A stretch of DNA of 64,000 bases from JAGWBD01 sp965223965 (GCA_965223965.1 CBDCXX010000002.1:62001-126000), one strand, 5' to 3'. Positions 15,720 to 24,086 are shown, numbered from the stretch's first letter. The notes: generated by a model not told the origin, from the sequence alone. A program made the numbers and translations.

Positions 15720-17487
15720 CGCTTATGGTCAGGGCTCGGGCGACGATGCCTGGCCGCCAGGCGGCGGAGACCCCCCCCTGGCCTGGTCCGGAGACCCTTC
15801 CACCTCCCCCTTGCACGCCCTGCTCGGCCAGCTGAGCGACCGCCCGCTTGGTCGTCTGACCAGGCGGCTGCGCCGGCTGCGCAGGCGCAGCGAACAGCTG
15901 GCCCGCCGCGATCCTTCGTCCGTGCCCAACGTCTTCGCGCCCGAGGTCGGGGCCGTCGCCAGCAGCGCGCCGGGCCGTCGGCGGCGGCGACGACGCCTGA
16001 GCCTGAGTGGCGACCGCTTCCTCATTTCGCTGGTGCTGGCGGGCGGCATGCTGTTGCCCTTCTACAGCGCGCAGACGCGCCTGGGCGAGAGCGCCCCGCT
16101 CGAATTCGCTGCTGACAGCCCGCAGCAGACGCTCTACGAGGCGCTTGATGCGCTGCAACCTGGCGACCTGGTGCTGGTCGGGATGGAATACGGCCCGACT
16201 GCCGCCGGCGAGCTGGACACGGTCGCCAGCGTGCTCTTGCGCCACATCCTGCTGCGGCGCGCGCTGCCGGTCGTCGTCAGCCGCTACCCGGTCACGCTCC
16301 TGCGCGCGGAGCATATGTTGCTGGAGCTGGGCGCCGCCGCTGCGCCGCTGCTGCAGCTGCTGGAACGCGAGGACCCCCTGCTCGCCAACGGGGACTGGTT
16401 TGTGACGCGCTTCCTGGCAGGCGACATGGCGGGCCTGCGCTCGCTGACGATGAATATTGAAAAGCAGCTGGCCAAAGACCTGCGCGGCGCCCCGACCGGC
16501 CTGACGGTGGATGAACTGGAGGACTTTGCGCGCGTCCTCGTCGTCGCCGAGCGGCCCGGAGATCTGCGGCAATGGGCGGAGCAGATCGCCCCGCTGGCCG
16601 ATAGTAATTTGCTGGGCGCCGTGGGTCAGGCCGCTGCGCCGTTGACCCGACCCTGGCTGGAGGTGGCGCTGGCGGGCATGATAACCGGCTTCCGCGATGC
16701 GCTGACCTATGACTCGCAGCTGCAGGGCCTTGAGGTGATTGTCGGGCCGCCCTCAGCGCCCAGGAATGTTATGGCGCTGAGTCGCGATGAAAGCATCGCG
16801 TTGACCTGGGACCCGCCCCTGTCCGACGGCGGCGCGTCAATCACCGGCTATTCCATACGCCGCCAGTCTACGCCCTACCTGACGTGGGTGGAAGTCGCCG
16901 CTACGGGCACAAGTCACACGCTGACGTCTCTCGATAACGGCACGTCCTACGACATCCAGGTGCGCGCCAGCAACAGCGAGGGCGACAGCGGCTGGAGTGA
17001 ACAGATAACCGCCACACCGCGGACGGTGCCATCGCAGCCCCGCTCGCTTGACCTGACTGCTGGCGACACGAGCGTGGCGGCCAGCTGGCAAGAGCCCGCC
17101 GCCGACGGCGGATCGGTCGTGACCGGGTATCGGCTGCGCTGGCGCACAGGCAGCGAGGACTGGCTTGGCGCAAACACGACCGAAACGGAATTCACTGCGG
17201 CGGGACTCACGAACGGCGATACTTACGAGTTCCAGGTGCGCGCCAGTGTCTATCTGGGCATGGCGCGCGACATGGCGCGCAGGCTTGCCTTGCAGACCGT
17301 TCTGGGCAGCGCTCAGCTTGTGCAGGAGACCGGGCGGCATCCGGCCGAACTTAAGGATATGGTAACCTCGCCGGGAGGTACGACGATAGCGGCGCTTCGA
17401 GCGATGGAGAGCGGCGGTTTCCGCGCTGCCATATTTGATGGCGTTATCGCGGCATTCGACAAGTCGGAAGAACTAGGGAAGAAGTAA
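15712..17487 (+). CDS. Membrane-anchored fibronectin-III protein, fused in frame to a ProC C-terminus (chimeric ORF)
   Basis: A 591-residue reading frame in two unrelated parts. Residues 1-100 are Arg/Pro-rich and cytoplasmic-looking, a membrane segment lies near 102-120 (FLISLVLAGGMLLPFY), and an unrecognised domain extends to about 340. Two fibronectin-III domains follow (about 345-440 and 442-512) with the typical LTWDPPLSDGGASITGY and NGTSYDIQVRASN strands. The second domain stops mid-strand at EFQVRAS and continues directly as VYLGMARDMARRLALQ, which is pyrroline-5-carboxylate reductase sequence. The natural gene is the first 513 codons; the rest belongs to another gene. It overlaps the preceding membrane-protein gene by 8 bases. 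Confidence 0.75.
   Translation: MTDAYGQGSGDDAWPPGGGDPPLAWSGDPSTSPLHALLGQLSDRPLGRLTRRLRRLRRRSEQLARRDPSSVPNVFAPEVGAVASSAPGRRRRRRRLSLSGDRFLISLVLAGGMLLPFYSAQTRLGESAPLEFAADSPQQTLYEALDALQPGDLVLVGMEYGPTAAGELDTVASVLLRHILLRRALPVVVSRYPVTLLRAEHMLLELGAAAAPLLQLLEREDPLLANGDWFVTRFLAGDMAGLRSLTMNIEKQLAKDLRGAPTGLTVDELEDFARVLVVAERPGDLRQWAEQIAPLADSNLLGAVGQAAAPLTRPWLEVALAGMITGFRDALTYDSQLQGLEVIVGPPSAPRNVMALSRDESIALTWDPPLSDGGASITGYSIRRQSTPYLTWVEVAATGTSHTLTSLDNGTSYDIQVRASNSEGDSGWSEQITATPRTVPSQPRSLDLTAGDTSVAASWQEPAADGGSVVTGYRLRWRTGSEDWLGANTTETEFTAAGLTNGDTYEFQVRASVYLGMARDMARRLALQTVLGSAQLVQETGRHPAELKDMVTSPGGTTIAALRAMESGGFRAAIFDGVIAAFDKSEELGKK
17250..17487 (+). pseudogene. proC: 3' fragment of proC (pyrroline-5-carboxylate reductase)
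   Basis: The last 79 residues encode the C-terminal dimerisation domain of ProC: LALQTVLGSAQLVQETG, then HPAELKDMVTSPGGTT (the family signature), then ESGGFRAAIFDGVIAA. The NADPH-binding N-terminal domain, roughly 190 residues in the family, is absent; fibronectin-III sequence takes its place. The downstream YggT gene is the usual neighbour of proC, so the right-hand context is normal and the break is on the left. Either a misassembly or a recombination endpoint. Confidence 0.85.
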
Positions 17488-17750
17488 TGACGCAGTATCT
17501 GGGTACATTCATTAACGTTCTGTTCTATGTGCTTTGGGCGGCGATACTGGGGCGCGTTATTCTCTCGTGGCTTAACCTGTCTCCTGAGAATCCTATTGTC
17601 GTGCTAATCTATGGGATAACGGAGCCTATCCTGAAGCCGATACGCCGTGTGCTGCCGTCGATGGGTATGATTGACCTGTCGCCGATGGTGGCGCTTATCG
17701 TGATGATGATTCTCCAGCGTGTGTTGCAGAGTTTGGTCAAGGGTTCTTGA
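17487..17750 (+). CDS. yggT: YggT family membrane protein
   Basis: An 87-residue protein with two membrane segments (about 8-28 and 63-83) around the YggT signature AILGRVILSWLNLSPENPI and ITEPILKPIRRVLPSMGMIDLSP. The family is involved in osmotic-shock tolerance, cell division or photosystem assembly in different groups. Its ATG overlaps the proC stop codon by one base (TAATG), the classic proC-yggT arrangement. Confidence 0.9.
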   Translation: MTQYLGTFINVLFYVLWAAILGRVILSWLNLSPENPIVVLIYGITEPILKPIRRVLPSMGMIDLSPMVALIVMMILQRVLQSLVKGS

Positions 17751-17780
17751 AGCGCCTGCCGAGTTCGATTTTGCTCGGCT

Positions 17781-17984
17781 TCAGCCGCCGAACAGGTTGC
17801 TCGCCCAAACGGATGCAATCGTTGCGATGCCGATGCCGAGAATCAGGTAGAACAGGCGGTCAACGCGCTCCGACAGGTGATTGACCGCATTTTCGAGGCC
17901 ATCCATCCTACCTTCCAGCCGCCCAATTGCGCGCCACACTTCGGCGGCGTCAATCTGCTGACCTTGCTGCGTTTCAGTAGTCAT
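17781..17984 (-). CDS. Small coiled-coil protein with C-terminal membrane anchor (copy 1)
   Basis: A 67-residue protein: a heptad-rich segment (AIGRLEGRMDGLENAVNHLS, about 18-42) followed by one membrane helix (about 45-64). AAGGA lies 6 bases before the ATG. Two proteins of the same plan occur at 28434-28625 and 53212-53412. Function unknown; probably an oligomeric membrane-tethered coiled coil. Confidence 0.7.
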   Translation of the reverse strand: MTTETQQGQQIDAAEVWRAIGRLEGRMDGLENAVNHLSERVDRLFYLILGIGIATIASVWASNLFGG

Positions 17985-18033
17985 AGCAATTCCTTGACCG
18001 TTTTACTGTCTATCTTAGTCCGATTATACACAA

Positions 18034-18297
18034 TTAGTAGAGTTCTGTCTGAAGGGCTTTCAGCACTTCCGATGCCGACATTCCATCTATGCGAATGCGC
18101 TTGTCACGCGACTTGTGACCACGCGCGATTTGCGCGCTTCGCTTGGGAACGCCAAGACGCTTCGCCAGCAGCGACGCCACCGCATCGTTTGCCTTGCCGG
18201 ATTCCGGCGCCGCAGTGACGCGCACCGTTATGCGCTCGCCGTCAATCTCCACTGCATTGCGGCTTGCGCGGGACTGTACGCGAATGTCGAGTTCCAT
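18034..18297 (-). CDS. DUF167/YggU family protein
   Basis: An 87-residue protein matching the DUF167 family throughout: VRVTAAPESGKANDAVASLLAKRLGVPKR is the signature (conserved Pro, GKAN, LA). The family has a compact alpha/beta fold of unknown function and often sits near proC/yggT, as here. It lies 7 bp after the SDR at 18305-19063 and is probably co-transcribed with it. Confidence 0.9.
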   Translation of the reverse strand: MELDIRVQSRASRNAVEIDGERITVRVTAAPESGKANDAVASLLAKRLGVPKRSAQIARGHKSRDKRIRIDGMSASEVLKALQTELY

Positions 18298-18304
18298 GTG
18301 GATG

Positions 18305-19063
18305 CTACGCGTGCGCCAGCGCGCCGCCGTCTATGAAGATTGTCTGCCCCGTAACGAAGTCGCAGGAGTCCGACGCCAGATAGACGAGCAGTCCGCACAG
18401 GTCGGTCGGATGTCCTTTGCGGCGAGCGGGCAGGTAGCGCACGAGAAGTTCGCGCTGCGACTCTTCGGTCGGCTCTTCGGTCGTAATCCAGCCTGCGCCG
18501 ATGCCGTTGACGCGGATGCCGCGCCGCGACCATTCCAGCGCGAGCGCCATTGTAATCTGATGAACCGCGCCTGCGGCGGCGCATGCAGCCACGGAGTTCC
18601 ACAGCCCGCGCACCGCAAGGCCGGAGCCGATATTCACGATGTGTCCGCTTTCCTGCGCCAGCATCCGCCTGCCGACAGCCTGACTACACAGGTACATGGA
18701 CTTCACATTGAAGTCCATCAGCGTCTGCCACTCGGATTCAAGCACATCCTCGAAGGGCTTGCCGAACACTGCGCTCGCGTTATTGACCAGAATGTCCACC
18801 TTGCCGAACTCGTCCACGACGCGCTGCGTCATAGCCTCCACATCGTCGGCGTCTGTAATGTCGGTTGTGATGTTAAGCGCGCGGCGTCCCTGTTCCTCGA
18901 CGGCTTTGGCGGCGTCTGCTGCGTCGGAGCGCGCCGAGCCTGCGATTGCGACATCGGCGCCTGCTTCGGCGAGCGCAGCCGCGAGAAAGGGCGTCCAGCC
19001 GCGCCGGTCGGCAGTGATGATTGCGGACTTGCCGCTCAGGTTCCATTCTTCAGGTATGGGCAA
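18305..19063 (-). CDS. SDR family oxidoreductase
   Basis: A 252-residue classical short-chain dehydrogenase. It has an N-terminal NAD(P) site (SGKSAIITADRRGWTPFLAAAL, a divergent form of the usual TGxxxGxG), NNASAV, the Ser near INIGSGLAV and a C-terminal FVTGQTIFIDGG. The catalytic Tyr-x-x-x-Lys is not obvious: the expected position reads SVAACAAAGAVHQ, so activity may be lost or altered. A TTG start is used, with AAGGAG 6 bases upstream. A second SDR lies upstream in the same direction. Confidence 0.85.
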   Translation of the reverse strand: MPIPEEWNLSGKSAIITADRRGWTPFLAAALAEAGADVAIAGSARSDAADAAKAVEEQGRRALNITTDITDADDVEAMTQRVVDEFGKVDILVNNASAVFGKPFEDVLESEWQTLMDFNVKSMYLCSQAVGRRMLAQESGHIVNIGSGLAVRGLWNSVAACAAAGAVHQITMALALEWSRRGIRVNGIGAGWITTEEPTEESQRELLVRYLPARRKGHPTDLCGLLVYLASDSCDFVTGQTIFIDGGALAHA

Positions 19064-19188
19064 TTCTTTCTCCTTTAGTCGTAAGTTTTCAGTTATCAGT
19101 GTTCAGTCCACCTAATCGCGTCAGTTGCCATAGTTACGCACCGCAGTTTGCAGGTACGAACTGACAACTGAGCACTGACAACTGAGCG

Positions 19189-19992
19189 CTACACCTCCAA
19201 CGGTATCTCGGGCGCGTAGCCTGTGGGCGCGTAGCCGCCTGCCAGTCCGCCGCCGTCGATGACGAACATCTCGCCGTTCATGTAGTCGGAGGCGTCGGAA
19301 GCGAGATACACGGCGAGCGGTCCCATCTCATGGGGTCTGCCAACACGCCCCATCGGGATGAAGCCTCCACGAGGCAGCGTATCGTTCGATTCGGCCGTGC
19401 CCTCGGTCGGGATGTAGCCCGGCACGATGCAGGTGCAAGTGATACCGAAGCGGCTCATGCTCGTGGTGATGGTGCGGGTGAGCTGCGCGATGCCGCCCTT
19501 GCCGCAGGTGTACATATAATTGTCGCGCCCGCCTCGAAATCCGAAGCCAGACGACACATTCACAATCTTGCCGCCGCCGCGCTCAATCATGTGCTTTGCG
19601 ATTGCGCGCGAGCAGTAGAATGCGCCGGTGAGGTTCGTGTCGATGCCGATGCGCCACTCCTCGTCGCTGATGTCCCATATCGGGATGGAGCCTTGACCGC
19701 GCACGATGCCCGCGTTGTTGAAGAGCGCGTCAACCTTGCCGAACTCATCGATTGCGCGCTCGAAGAGTTGGTTGACCTGCGCCGAGTCGGTGACATCGGT
19801 GGATACGGCGATGGCGCGCCTGCCGACCTCGCGCACTGCTTCGGCGGTCTCCTCGATTGGCCCCATGCGTCGCGAGGCAATCACCATGTCCGCGCCCGCC
19901 TTCGCCATCGCAACCGACATCTCGCGTCCCAGCCCCGTGCCGCCGCCCGTGATAACGATGGTCTTGCCGTCCAGACTGAGTTTTTCAAGCAT
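19189..19992 (-). CDS. SDR family oxidoreductase
   Basis: A 267-residue classical SDR with an intact set of motifs: TGGGTGLGREMSVAMAKAG for cofactor binding, NNAGIV, Ser in IVNVSSGFGF and the catalytic YMYTCGKGG (Tyr-x-x-x-Lys). The C-terminus has NGEMFVIDGGGLAGGY. AAGGAG precedes the ATG by 8 bases. Probably a 3-oxoacyl or sugar/alcohol reductase; the substrate cannot be told. Unlike the downstream SDR at 18305, it looks catalytically complete. Confidence 0.9.
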   Translation of the reverse strand: MLEKLSLDGKTIVITGGGTGLGREMSVAMAKAGADMVIASRRMGPIEETAEAVREVGRRAIAVSTDVTDSAQVNQLFERAIDEFGKVDALFNNAGIVRGQGSIPIWDISDEEWRIGIDTNLTGAFYCSRAIAKHMIERGGGKIVNVSSGFGFRGGRDNYMYTCGKGGIAQLTRTITTSMSRFGITCTCIVPGYIPTEGTAESNDTLPRGGFIPMGRVGRPHEMGPLAVYLASDASDYMNGEMFVIDGGGLAGGYAPTGYAPEIPLEV

Positions 19993-20026
19993 CTTGTGTT
20001 CTCCTTGGGTTTGGAAGGGGTATTTC

Positions 20027-20500
20027 TTATGAGTTCATATAGTCATTTAAGAAGTCGTCTCTGTGAATGACTTGGACTTCTTGTCGGGATTCAAAGGCTT
20101 CAAGCAAGCCTTTGTCGGTGGTAATCAGCAGGTCCGCGCCCGCTGAGTAATATGTCTGGATCAGATATACATCCTCTTCGGGAGCGGCGGCGATTGCGTC
20201 TTGGGGCGTGGCGTCCGTAACATCGTCGGGTTGCAGAATTACGCACTTGCTCGGGTCAATTATCAAGCTCCGTACAAGCTTGCTTAACCGCCGTATATCA
20301 GGGGCGCTATGTGTCATGAGTTCATAAGCTTTTGTCATCCATGGTTTGCCGTTCAGGGCGGCTAACTTGTCTCGCCCTTGCGCGAACTGGGTAAGGAATC
20401 TGGCAGTTTCCTGTCTCTTGGGTTGACCGTTCTCACCTTTAATGTCTTGAAACAACCACTCGTTTATGACCAGCAGTTTAGTAGGCGAGTCATCCAACAT
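20027..20500 (-). CDS. PIN-like domain protein, partner of the adjacent ATPase
   Basis: A 157-residue protein. The N-terminus (LLVINEWLFQDIKGENG) and the C-terminal half (EEDVYLIQTYYSAGADLLITTDKGLLEAF) match the layout of PIN-like nucleases, with acidic residues at the expected metal positions. Its ATG follows the stop codon of the ATPase gene with no gap, so the two are one operon. ATPase-plus-nuclease pairs of this kind often act in phage defence; here that is inference. Base composition is lower in GC than the flanking SDR genes. Confidence 0.65.
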   Translation of the reverse strand: MLDDSPTKLLVINEWLFQDIKGENGQPKRQETARFLTQFAQGRDKLAALNGKPWMTKAYELMTHSAPDIRRLSKLVRSLIIDPSKCVILQPDDVTDATPQDAIAAAPEEDVYLIQTYYSAGADLLITTDKGLLEAFESRQEVQVIHRDDFLNDYMNS

Positions 20501-21784
20501 CTACACTCCAAGAAAAGCTTTCATATCTTCAAGCTCGCCCTCTATGAAGCTTGCAAGGCCGCCTTCGACTTGCCCGTTTTCGTTCACTTGCTGACGCTGG
20601 AACTTGGACTCTTTTCCTTCCTTGGTAACCAGATACATGGCCAAGTCGTCCGGGGAGTGTATGCCCTCGGCAACAAGCGCCAATAGAGACATGACGAACT
20701 GCTCGCTGTGGGTCGAGATTATCAGGCGCTTGTCGCCATTTTCTCCCACTATATCTGCCAACGCCCGCGCCAGCCTCCGAATGGCAGAGGGGTGAAGATG
20801 GATTTCCGGCTCTTCGATGCACACGACGCCTGCATCGGGGTGAAGCGCCTTCGCAAGCATATACACCAGTTGGTTGACGCCAAAACCTTCGTTCACTAGC
20901 GACGCGCCTAGCCCAGTCTTTCTGTCTATCGAGTCCAGGGAAAATTGATTGGAGCTTGAACCTATATCTGCCCTGATATGAAAATTCCTGTTCAGTATCA
21001 TTTCCATGTGCTGGTTAACTGCATATTCAAGATGCCTATTAGTAGCAAGCAGGTCGGTTACTTCTCGTTCGATAGGAGGGGTATATTCGCCATGCCCCTG
21101 ATTACCCAGAGAGTACCAAGGTTGAAAAAATCCCCTACCTAGTGGAACAAAACTTACCCCTCGTAACTCTGCTGAGGGCAGGTTCAGCATTTCGATTGCT
21201 GTCTCTGATACATACTCTAGGTCAGGCGGTAGCCGTGCCTCATCATCATAAGGCGAGGGTGTAATGTCTTCGGTACTTATGCCGTTCCATTGGAAGATTT
21301 TATCGGACTGACTCACGCCAAATAATTCGTGATTTCTTCTTTTGTCAAGGTAGTTGACTGGCAGCATCGCCCTCAGCATATCTTTACTGAACTCAGGAAC
21401 ATCTCGGTTCTCTTCTGTGATTCCGATTCGAAAAGAGCCAGAAGCATCGTTCAGACAAGCAATCCTATAGTCTATCTCCGTCTCAATAACAAAGCCATTG
21501 GTGCCTGAATTCTCATTAGGAGATTCTATTGTTATGCCTAACTCCAATTCATTGTTCGTATTGTGGTCGAAGACAACCTCTTCAAACGCCCCCAAACTGG
21601 TAAATCCATAGTTGAAGAACTCTTGAATATGTTGAATAGGATTGTTAACTATATTCTTCAGCGTCAGCGGCGCATATAGCGCGCTGGACTTGCCTGTGCC
21701 GTTATGACCGTATAGCACGGTGATAGGCGCAAGTTCCAGGTCCAACTGCTTTATGGAGCGGAAGTTCTTGATGTGGAGTTTCAT
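20501..21784 (-). CDS. AAA ATPase (SMC/RecF-like, AAA_15/AAA_21 type)
   Basis: A 427-residue P-loop ATPase. The start is at MKLHIKNFRS (21784), with GAGGGG upstream; longer in-frame extensions lack support. Residues 2-30 hold the N-terminal strand and Walker A GHNGTGKSS. The C-terminal half holds the signature-like VNEGFGVNQLVYML, Walker B VVCIEEPEIHLHPSA and the H-loop LIISTHSEQFV. No DNA-cleaving Toprim domain follows, unlike OLD nucleases. It is directly followed by the PIN-like gene. GC content drops across both genes compared with neighbours, consistent with acquisition by transfer. Confidence 0.8.
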   Translation of the reverse strand: MKLHIKNFRSIKQLDLELAPITVLYGHNGTGKSSALYAPLTLKNIVNNPIQHIQEFFNYGFTSLGAFEEVVFDHNTNNELELGITIESPNENSGTNGFVIETEIDYRIACLNDASGSFRIGITEENRDVPEFSKDMLRAMLPVNYLDKRRNHELFGVSQSDKIFQWNGISTEDITPSPYDDEARLPPDLEYVSETAIEMLNLPSAELRGVSFVPLGRGFFQPWYSLGNQGHGEYTPPIEREVTDLLATNRHLEYAVNQHMEMILNRNFHIRADIGSSSNQFSLDSIDRKTGLGASLVNEGFGVNQLVYMLAKALHPDAGVVCIEEPEIHLHPSAIRRLARALADIVGENGDKRLIISTHSEQFVMSLLALVAEGIHSPDDLAMYLVTKEGKESKFQRQQVNENGQVEGGLASFIEGELEDMKAFLGV

Positions 21785-21881
21785 TGCGGGGCCCCTCATA
21801 CACGGCTTGTCGCCACCACTTTGTCCGGGCAGGCGCTTAAAGCCAACCTCATCTAGCATATCACCTGGCATTGGAACTCGC

Positions 21882-22676
21882 TCACACCTGCGATGTGACC
21901 TCACCCGCCGTGGCGGTGTGCAGGCTGCCGTCTGACAGGCGCACCAGCAGGTTGCCCTGCTCGTCCACGGACTCTGCGACGCCTTCGATGACCTCGTGCT
22001 GCGAGCGCAGGCTTATCGCGCGGCCCAGCGTGTCCAGCATTTCCGACCAGTCGGTGGTCAGAGACATACCTGAACGAACTGCTGTGTAAGCGTCATCGAA
22101 GTGTTCCAGCAATGTCTGGAGCACCGGCGTTCGGTTGCGACGCTGCCCGGTTTCACGGTAGAGGCTGGTCGAGATGCCGGCGATCTCGGCGTAGAGTGAG
22201 GGATCGAAGTTGACATTGACGCCGATGCCTATGATGGCGCAAACGGAGTCCTCGTCCTCGATGGCAGTCTCGATGAGGATGCCTGATATCTTCAGCCCGC
22301 CCACGCGCACGTCGTTGGGCCACTTGATGGTGGGCTTCAGATCCGCAGTGTCGGCAACCGTGCGCGCAACGGCAAGCGTCGCGGCCATATTCATGTACGG
22401 CAACTGCTTCGCAGTAGGAGTCAGAATGACCGAGAAGGACAGGTTTTCGCCGCGCGGCGACACCCATGGGCGGTTGAAGCGCCCCCTGCCTGCCGTCTGC
22501 TCCTCGGCGATGACCACCGTGCCTTCCGGCATGCCCTCTGCCGCAAGCCGCCGCGCCTCGTCCATCGTAGAGCCGATGATGTCGTAGTGATGGATACGAC
22601 GGCCGATGATGCGGCGCGAGAGCGCGCTTTCAAGCGCGGGGATGTCTAGGTCTGATGCGTGGGCGGCGTCTGGCAT
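21882..22676 (-). CDS. birA: Biotin-[acetyl-CoA-carboxylase] ligase (BirA, catalytic domain only)
   Basis: A 264-residue monofunctional biotin protein ligase. Motifs: IIGSTMDEA, the biotinyl-AMP loop GRGRFNRPW, the KWPNDV metal/adenylate motif and GILIE, then GIGVNVN. The C-terminal SH3-like domain closes with VRLSDGSLHTATAGEVTSQV. No N-terminal helix-turn-helix is present, so it cannot repress a biotin operon as E. coli BirA does. It attaches biotin to carboxylase carrier domains, which fits the acyl-CoA metabolism nearby. Confidence 0.92.
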   Translation of the reverse strand: MPDAAHASDLDIPALESALSRRIIGRRIHHYDIIGSTMDEARRLAAEGMPEGTVVIAEEQTAGRGRFNRPWVSPRGENLSFSVILTPTAKQLPYMNMAATLAVARTVADTADLKPTIKWPNDVRVGGLKISGILIETAIEDEDSVCAIIGIGVNVNFDPSLYAEIAGISTSLYRETGQRRNRTPVLQTLLEHFDDAYTAVRSGMSLTTDWSEMLDTLGRAISLRSQHEVIEGVAESVDEQGNLLVRLSDGSLHTATAGEVTSQV

Positions 22677-22732
22677 GCGCAGGATGATACTTGCGGCTTT
22701 CGCGGCGTGTCAAGCGGGGTTTGGCGAGGGCT

Positions 22733-23950
22733 TCAGCGTCTTCCTAGCAGTCGGCGCAGTTCAGCCATCGCCGGATGAGTAGTTGATACCGCGGACGGCA
22801 TTTTCTCGTAGCGTTCGAGCAATTCCGACTCTGAGAATCGCTGCGGCCAGTCTAGGTTGAGTGTGAAGTTTCCCTGGTCATCAATGAGGATAGCCCCTAG
22901 TTCCGATAACCCAAGTACATCTCTAAACGCCGCTCTCTCAGGATATTTGAGGTCTTTATAATGTGGAAACAAAGTCGCATATGTAATCGAACCACCGTCT
23001 ATTAAAATATCCAAGATTTGAAGCTGTCGTTCTACTAAAACCCGGCGGCGCGGACTACGCAACTGGCCGAAAAGTGACCGAGCGAACTCGCGGAACAAGA
23101 TGCGACGATGGTTTTCAGCGATTTCATCAGTCAGCGAGTTGCATCTGTCGATTATTGCTCTGAGCGCAAACAACAAAAACGGCGTGATATTATGCCCGTT
23201 CTGCCGCGACTGATATAGCGATGCCAGATACTCGTCCTTATGTTCGTAGTAATAGTTCGAGAGGCTGACCATAACCACATCGTTGACATCAGCGCGCCGT
23301 AGCATAAATGCCTCAAGCGCGCGCGCAGTGCGACCGTTGCCATTTCCGAAAGGATGCATTGCGCCGATGTGGTAATGTACAGCAACGGCTTGGATAATCG
23401 GGTCGTGCTGGCCGAATGAGCCTGCAATAGCCAAACATAAGCCGTGGAAGGCAGTCTGGCACTCGCTGCCACCTCCAGCGCCCCGACAAGTTGGCGTTCC
23501 GAATGTTACATTCCATCCGTCGGGACGCAATGCCCCTGGTTCACAGTGGTCATCGTCGCAGCCGGCTACAATTCGTTGATGGATCTCCCTGATGAACTCG
23601 GAAGTTACAGGGCGTTCCGCAGGTTGCGTTTGCAACCAGCGATAGGTGGCATCAGCACATTTCAACTGTCGCTGGGAATGGGTAAGACCAGATTGCTGGG
23701 GTGATGCCGAGGAAAATACCTCGTCCTGTTCGCGTTGAGTGAACTCAGCGCCTTCTATGCGCGAAGTTCCCGCTGCTTCCAGCCGCAGTTGTTCCTCGTG
23801 AGCTTGCTCAATCCATTGGTGCAAGTAAGGCATTTGCCGCAGGACGGCTGCGGCAGTTTTCGCCTCAACTAGAAGATTGAACACAGCTGATGGATCGTAG
23901 CGTATCCAGTGGTGAGGGATGATGTATCGCCTGACATTTTCGGATGTCAT
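22733..23950 (-). CDS. Fic family protein (class II) with N-terminal inhibitory motif
   Basis: A 405-residue protein with Fic_N region (about 1-100), Fic domain (about 110-260) and a C-terminal winged-helix-like part (about 290-390). The inhibitory helix motif [S/T]xxx[E/D][G/N] is present as TSRIEG (62-67). The active-site loop reads HPFGNGNGR (199-207), with Asn where most AMP-transferases have Asp or Glu for Mg2+, so activity or donor may differ. Fic enzymes usually AMPylate hydroxyls on target proteins. The start codon lies inside an 11-bp phased repeat array (23947-24062) that may be an operator. No Doc/Phd-type antitoxin gene is adjacent. Confidence 0.85.
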   Translation of the reverse strand: MTSENVRRYIIPHHWIRYDPSAVFNLLVEAKTAAAVLRQMPYLHQWIEQAHEEQLRLEAAGTSRIEGAEFTQREQDEVFSSASPQQSGLTHSQRQLKCADATYRWLQTQPAERPVTSEFIREIHQRIVAGCDDDHCEPGALRPDGWNVTFGTPTCRGAGGGSECQTAFHGLCLAIAGSFGQHDPIIQAVAVHYHIGAMHPFGNGNGRTARALEAFMLRRADVNDVVMVSLSNYYYEHKDEYLASLYQSRQNGHNITPFLLFALRAIIDRCNSLTDEIAENHRRILFREFARSLFGQLRSPRRRVLVERQLQILDILIDGGSITYATLFPHYKDLKYPERAAFRDVLGLSELGAILIDDQGNFTLNLDWPQRFSESELLERYEKMPSAVSTTHPAMAELRRLLGRR

Positions 23951-24062
23951 TTCAAGTTCATTTCGGCTTCATTTCTGGCTCATTTCACAAATTCGTACTT
24001 GAATTGTACATTTTCGCGGGTTTTATTTCCATTTCATTTCGCGTTCATTTCGTTTTTGTTTC
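23947..24062. repeat. 11-bp phased TCATTTC direct repeats over the fic start
   Basis: TCATTTC occurs at 23947, 23958, 23969, 23980 and again at 24034 and 24045, each group in exact 11-bp register, with degenerate copies (TTATTTC at 24023, TTGTTTC at 24056) between and after. On the fic strand this is GAAATGA repeated on one face of the helix. It occupies the leader and the first codons of fic, so it is a good candidate operator. Confidence 0.75.
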
Positions 24063-24086
24063 CTGTTGAATTCACCGAAATGAGCA

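Noticed and set aside
22733..23950. A Fic/Phd-type toxin-antitoxin operon.
   Set aside because: No Phd-like antitoxin gene is adjacent, and the protein carries its own inhibitory motif TSRIEG, as expected for class II Fic proteins acting alone.
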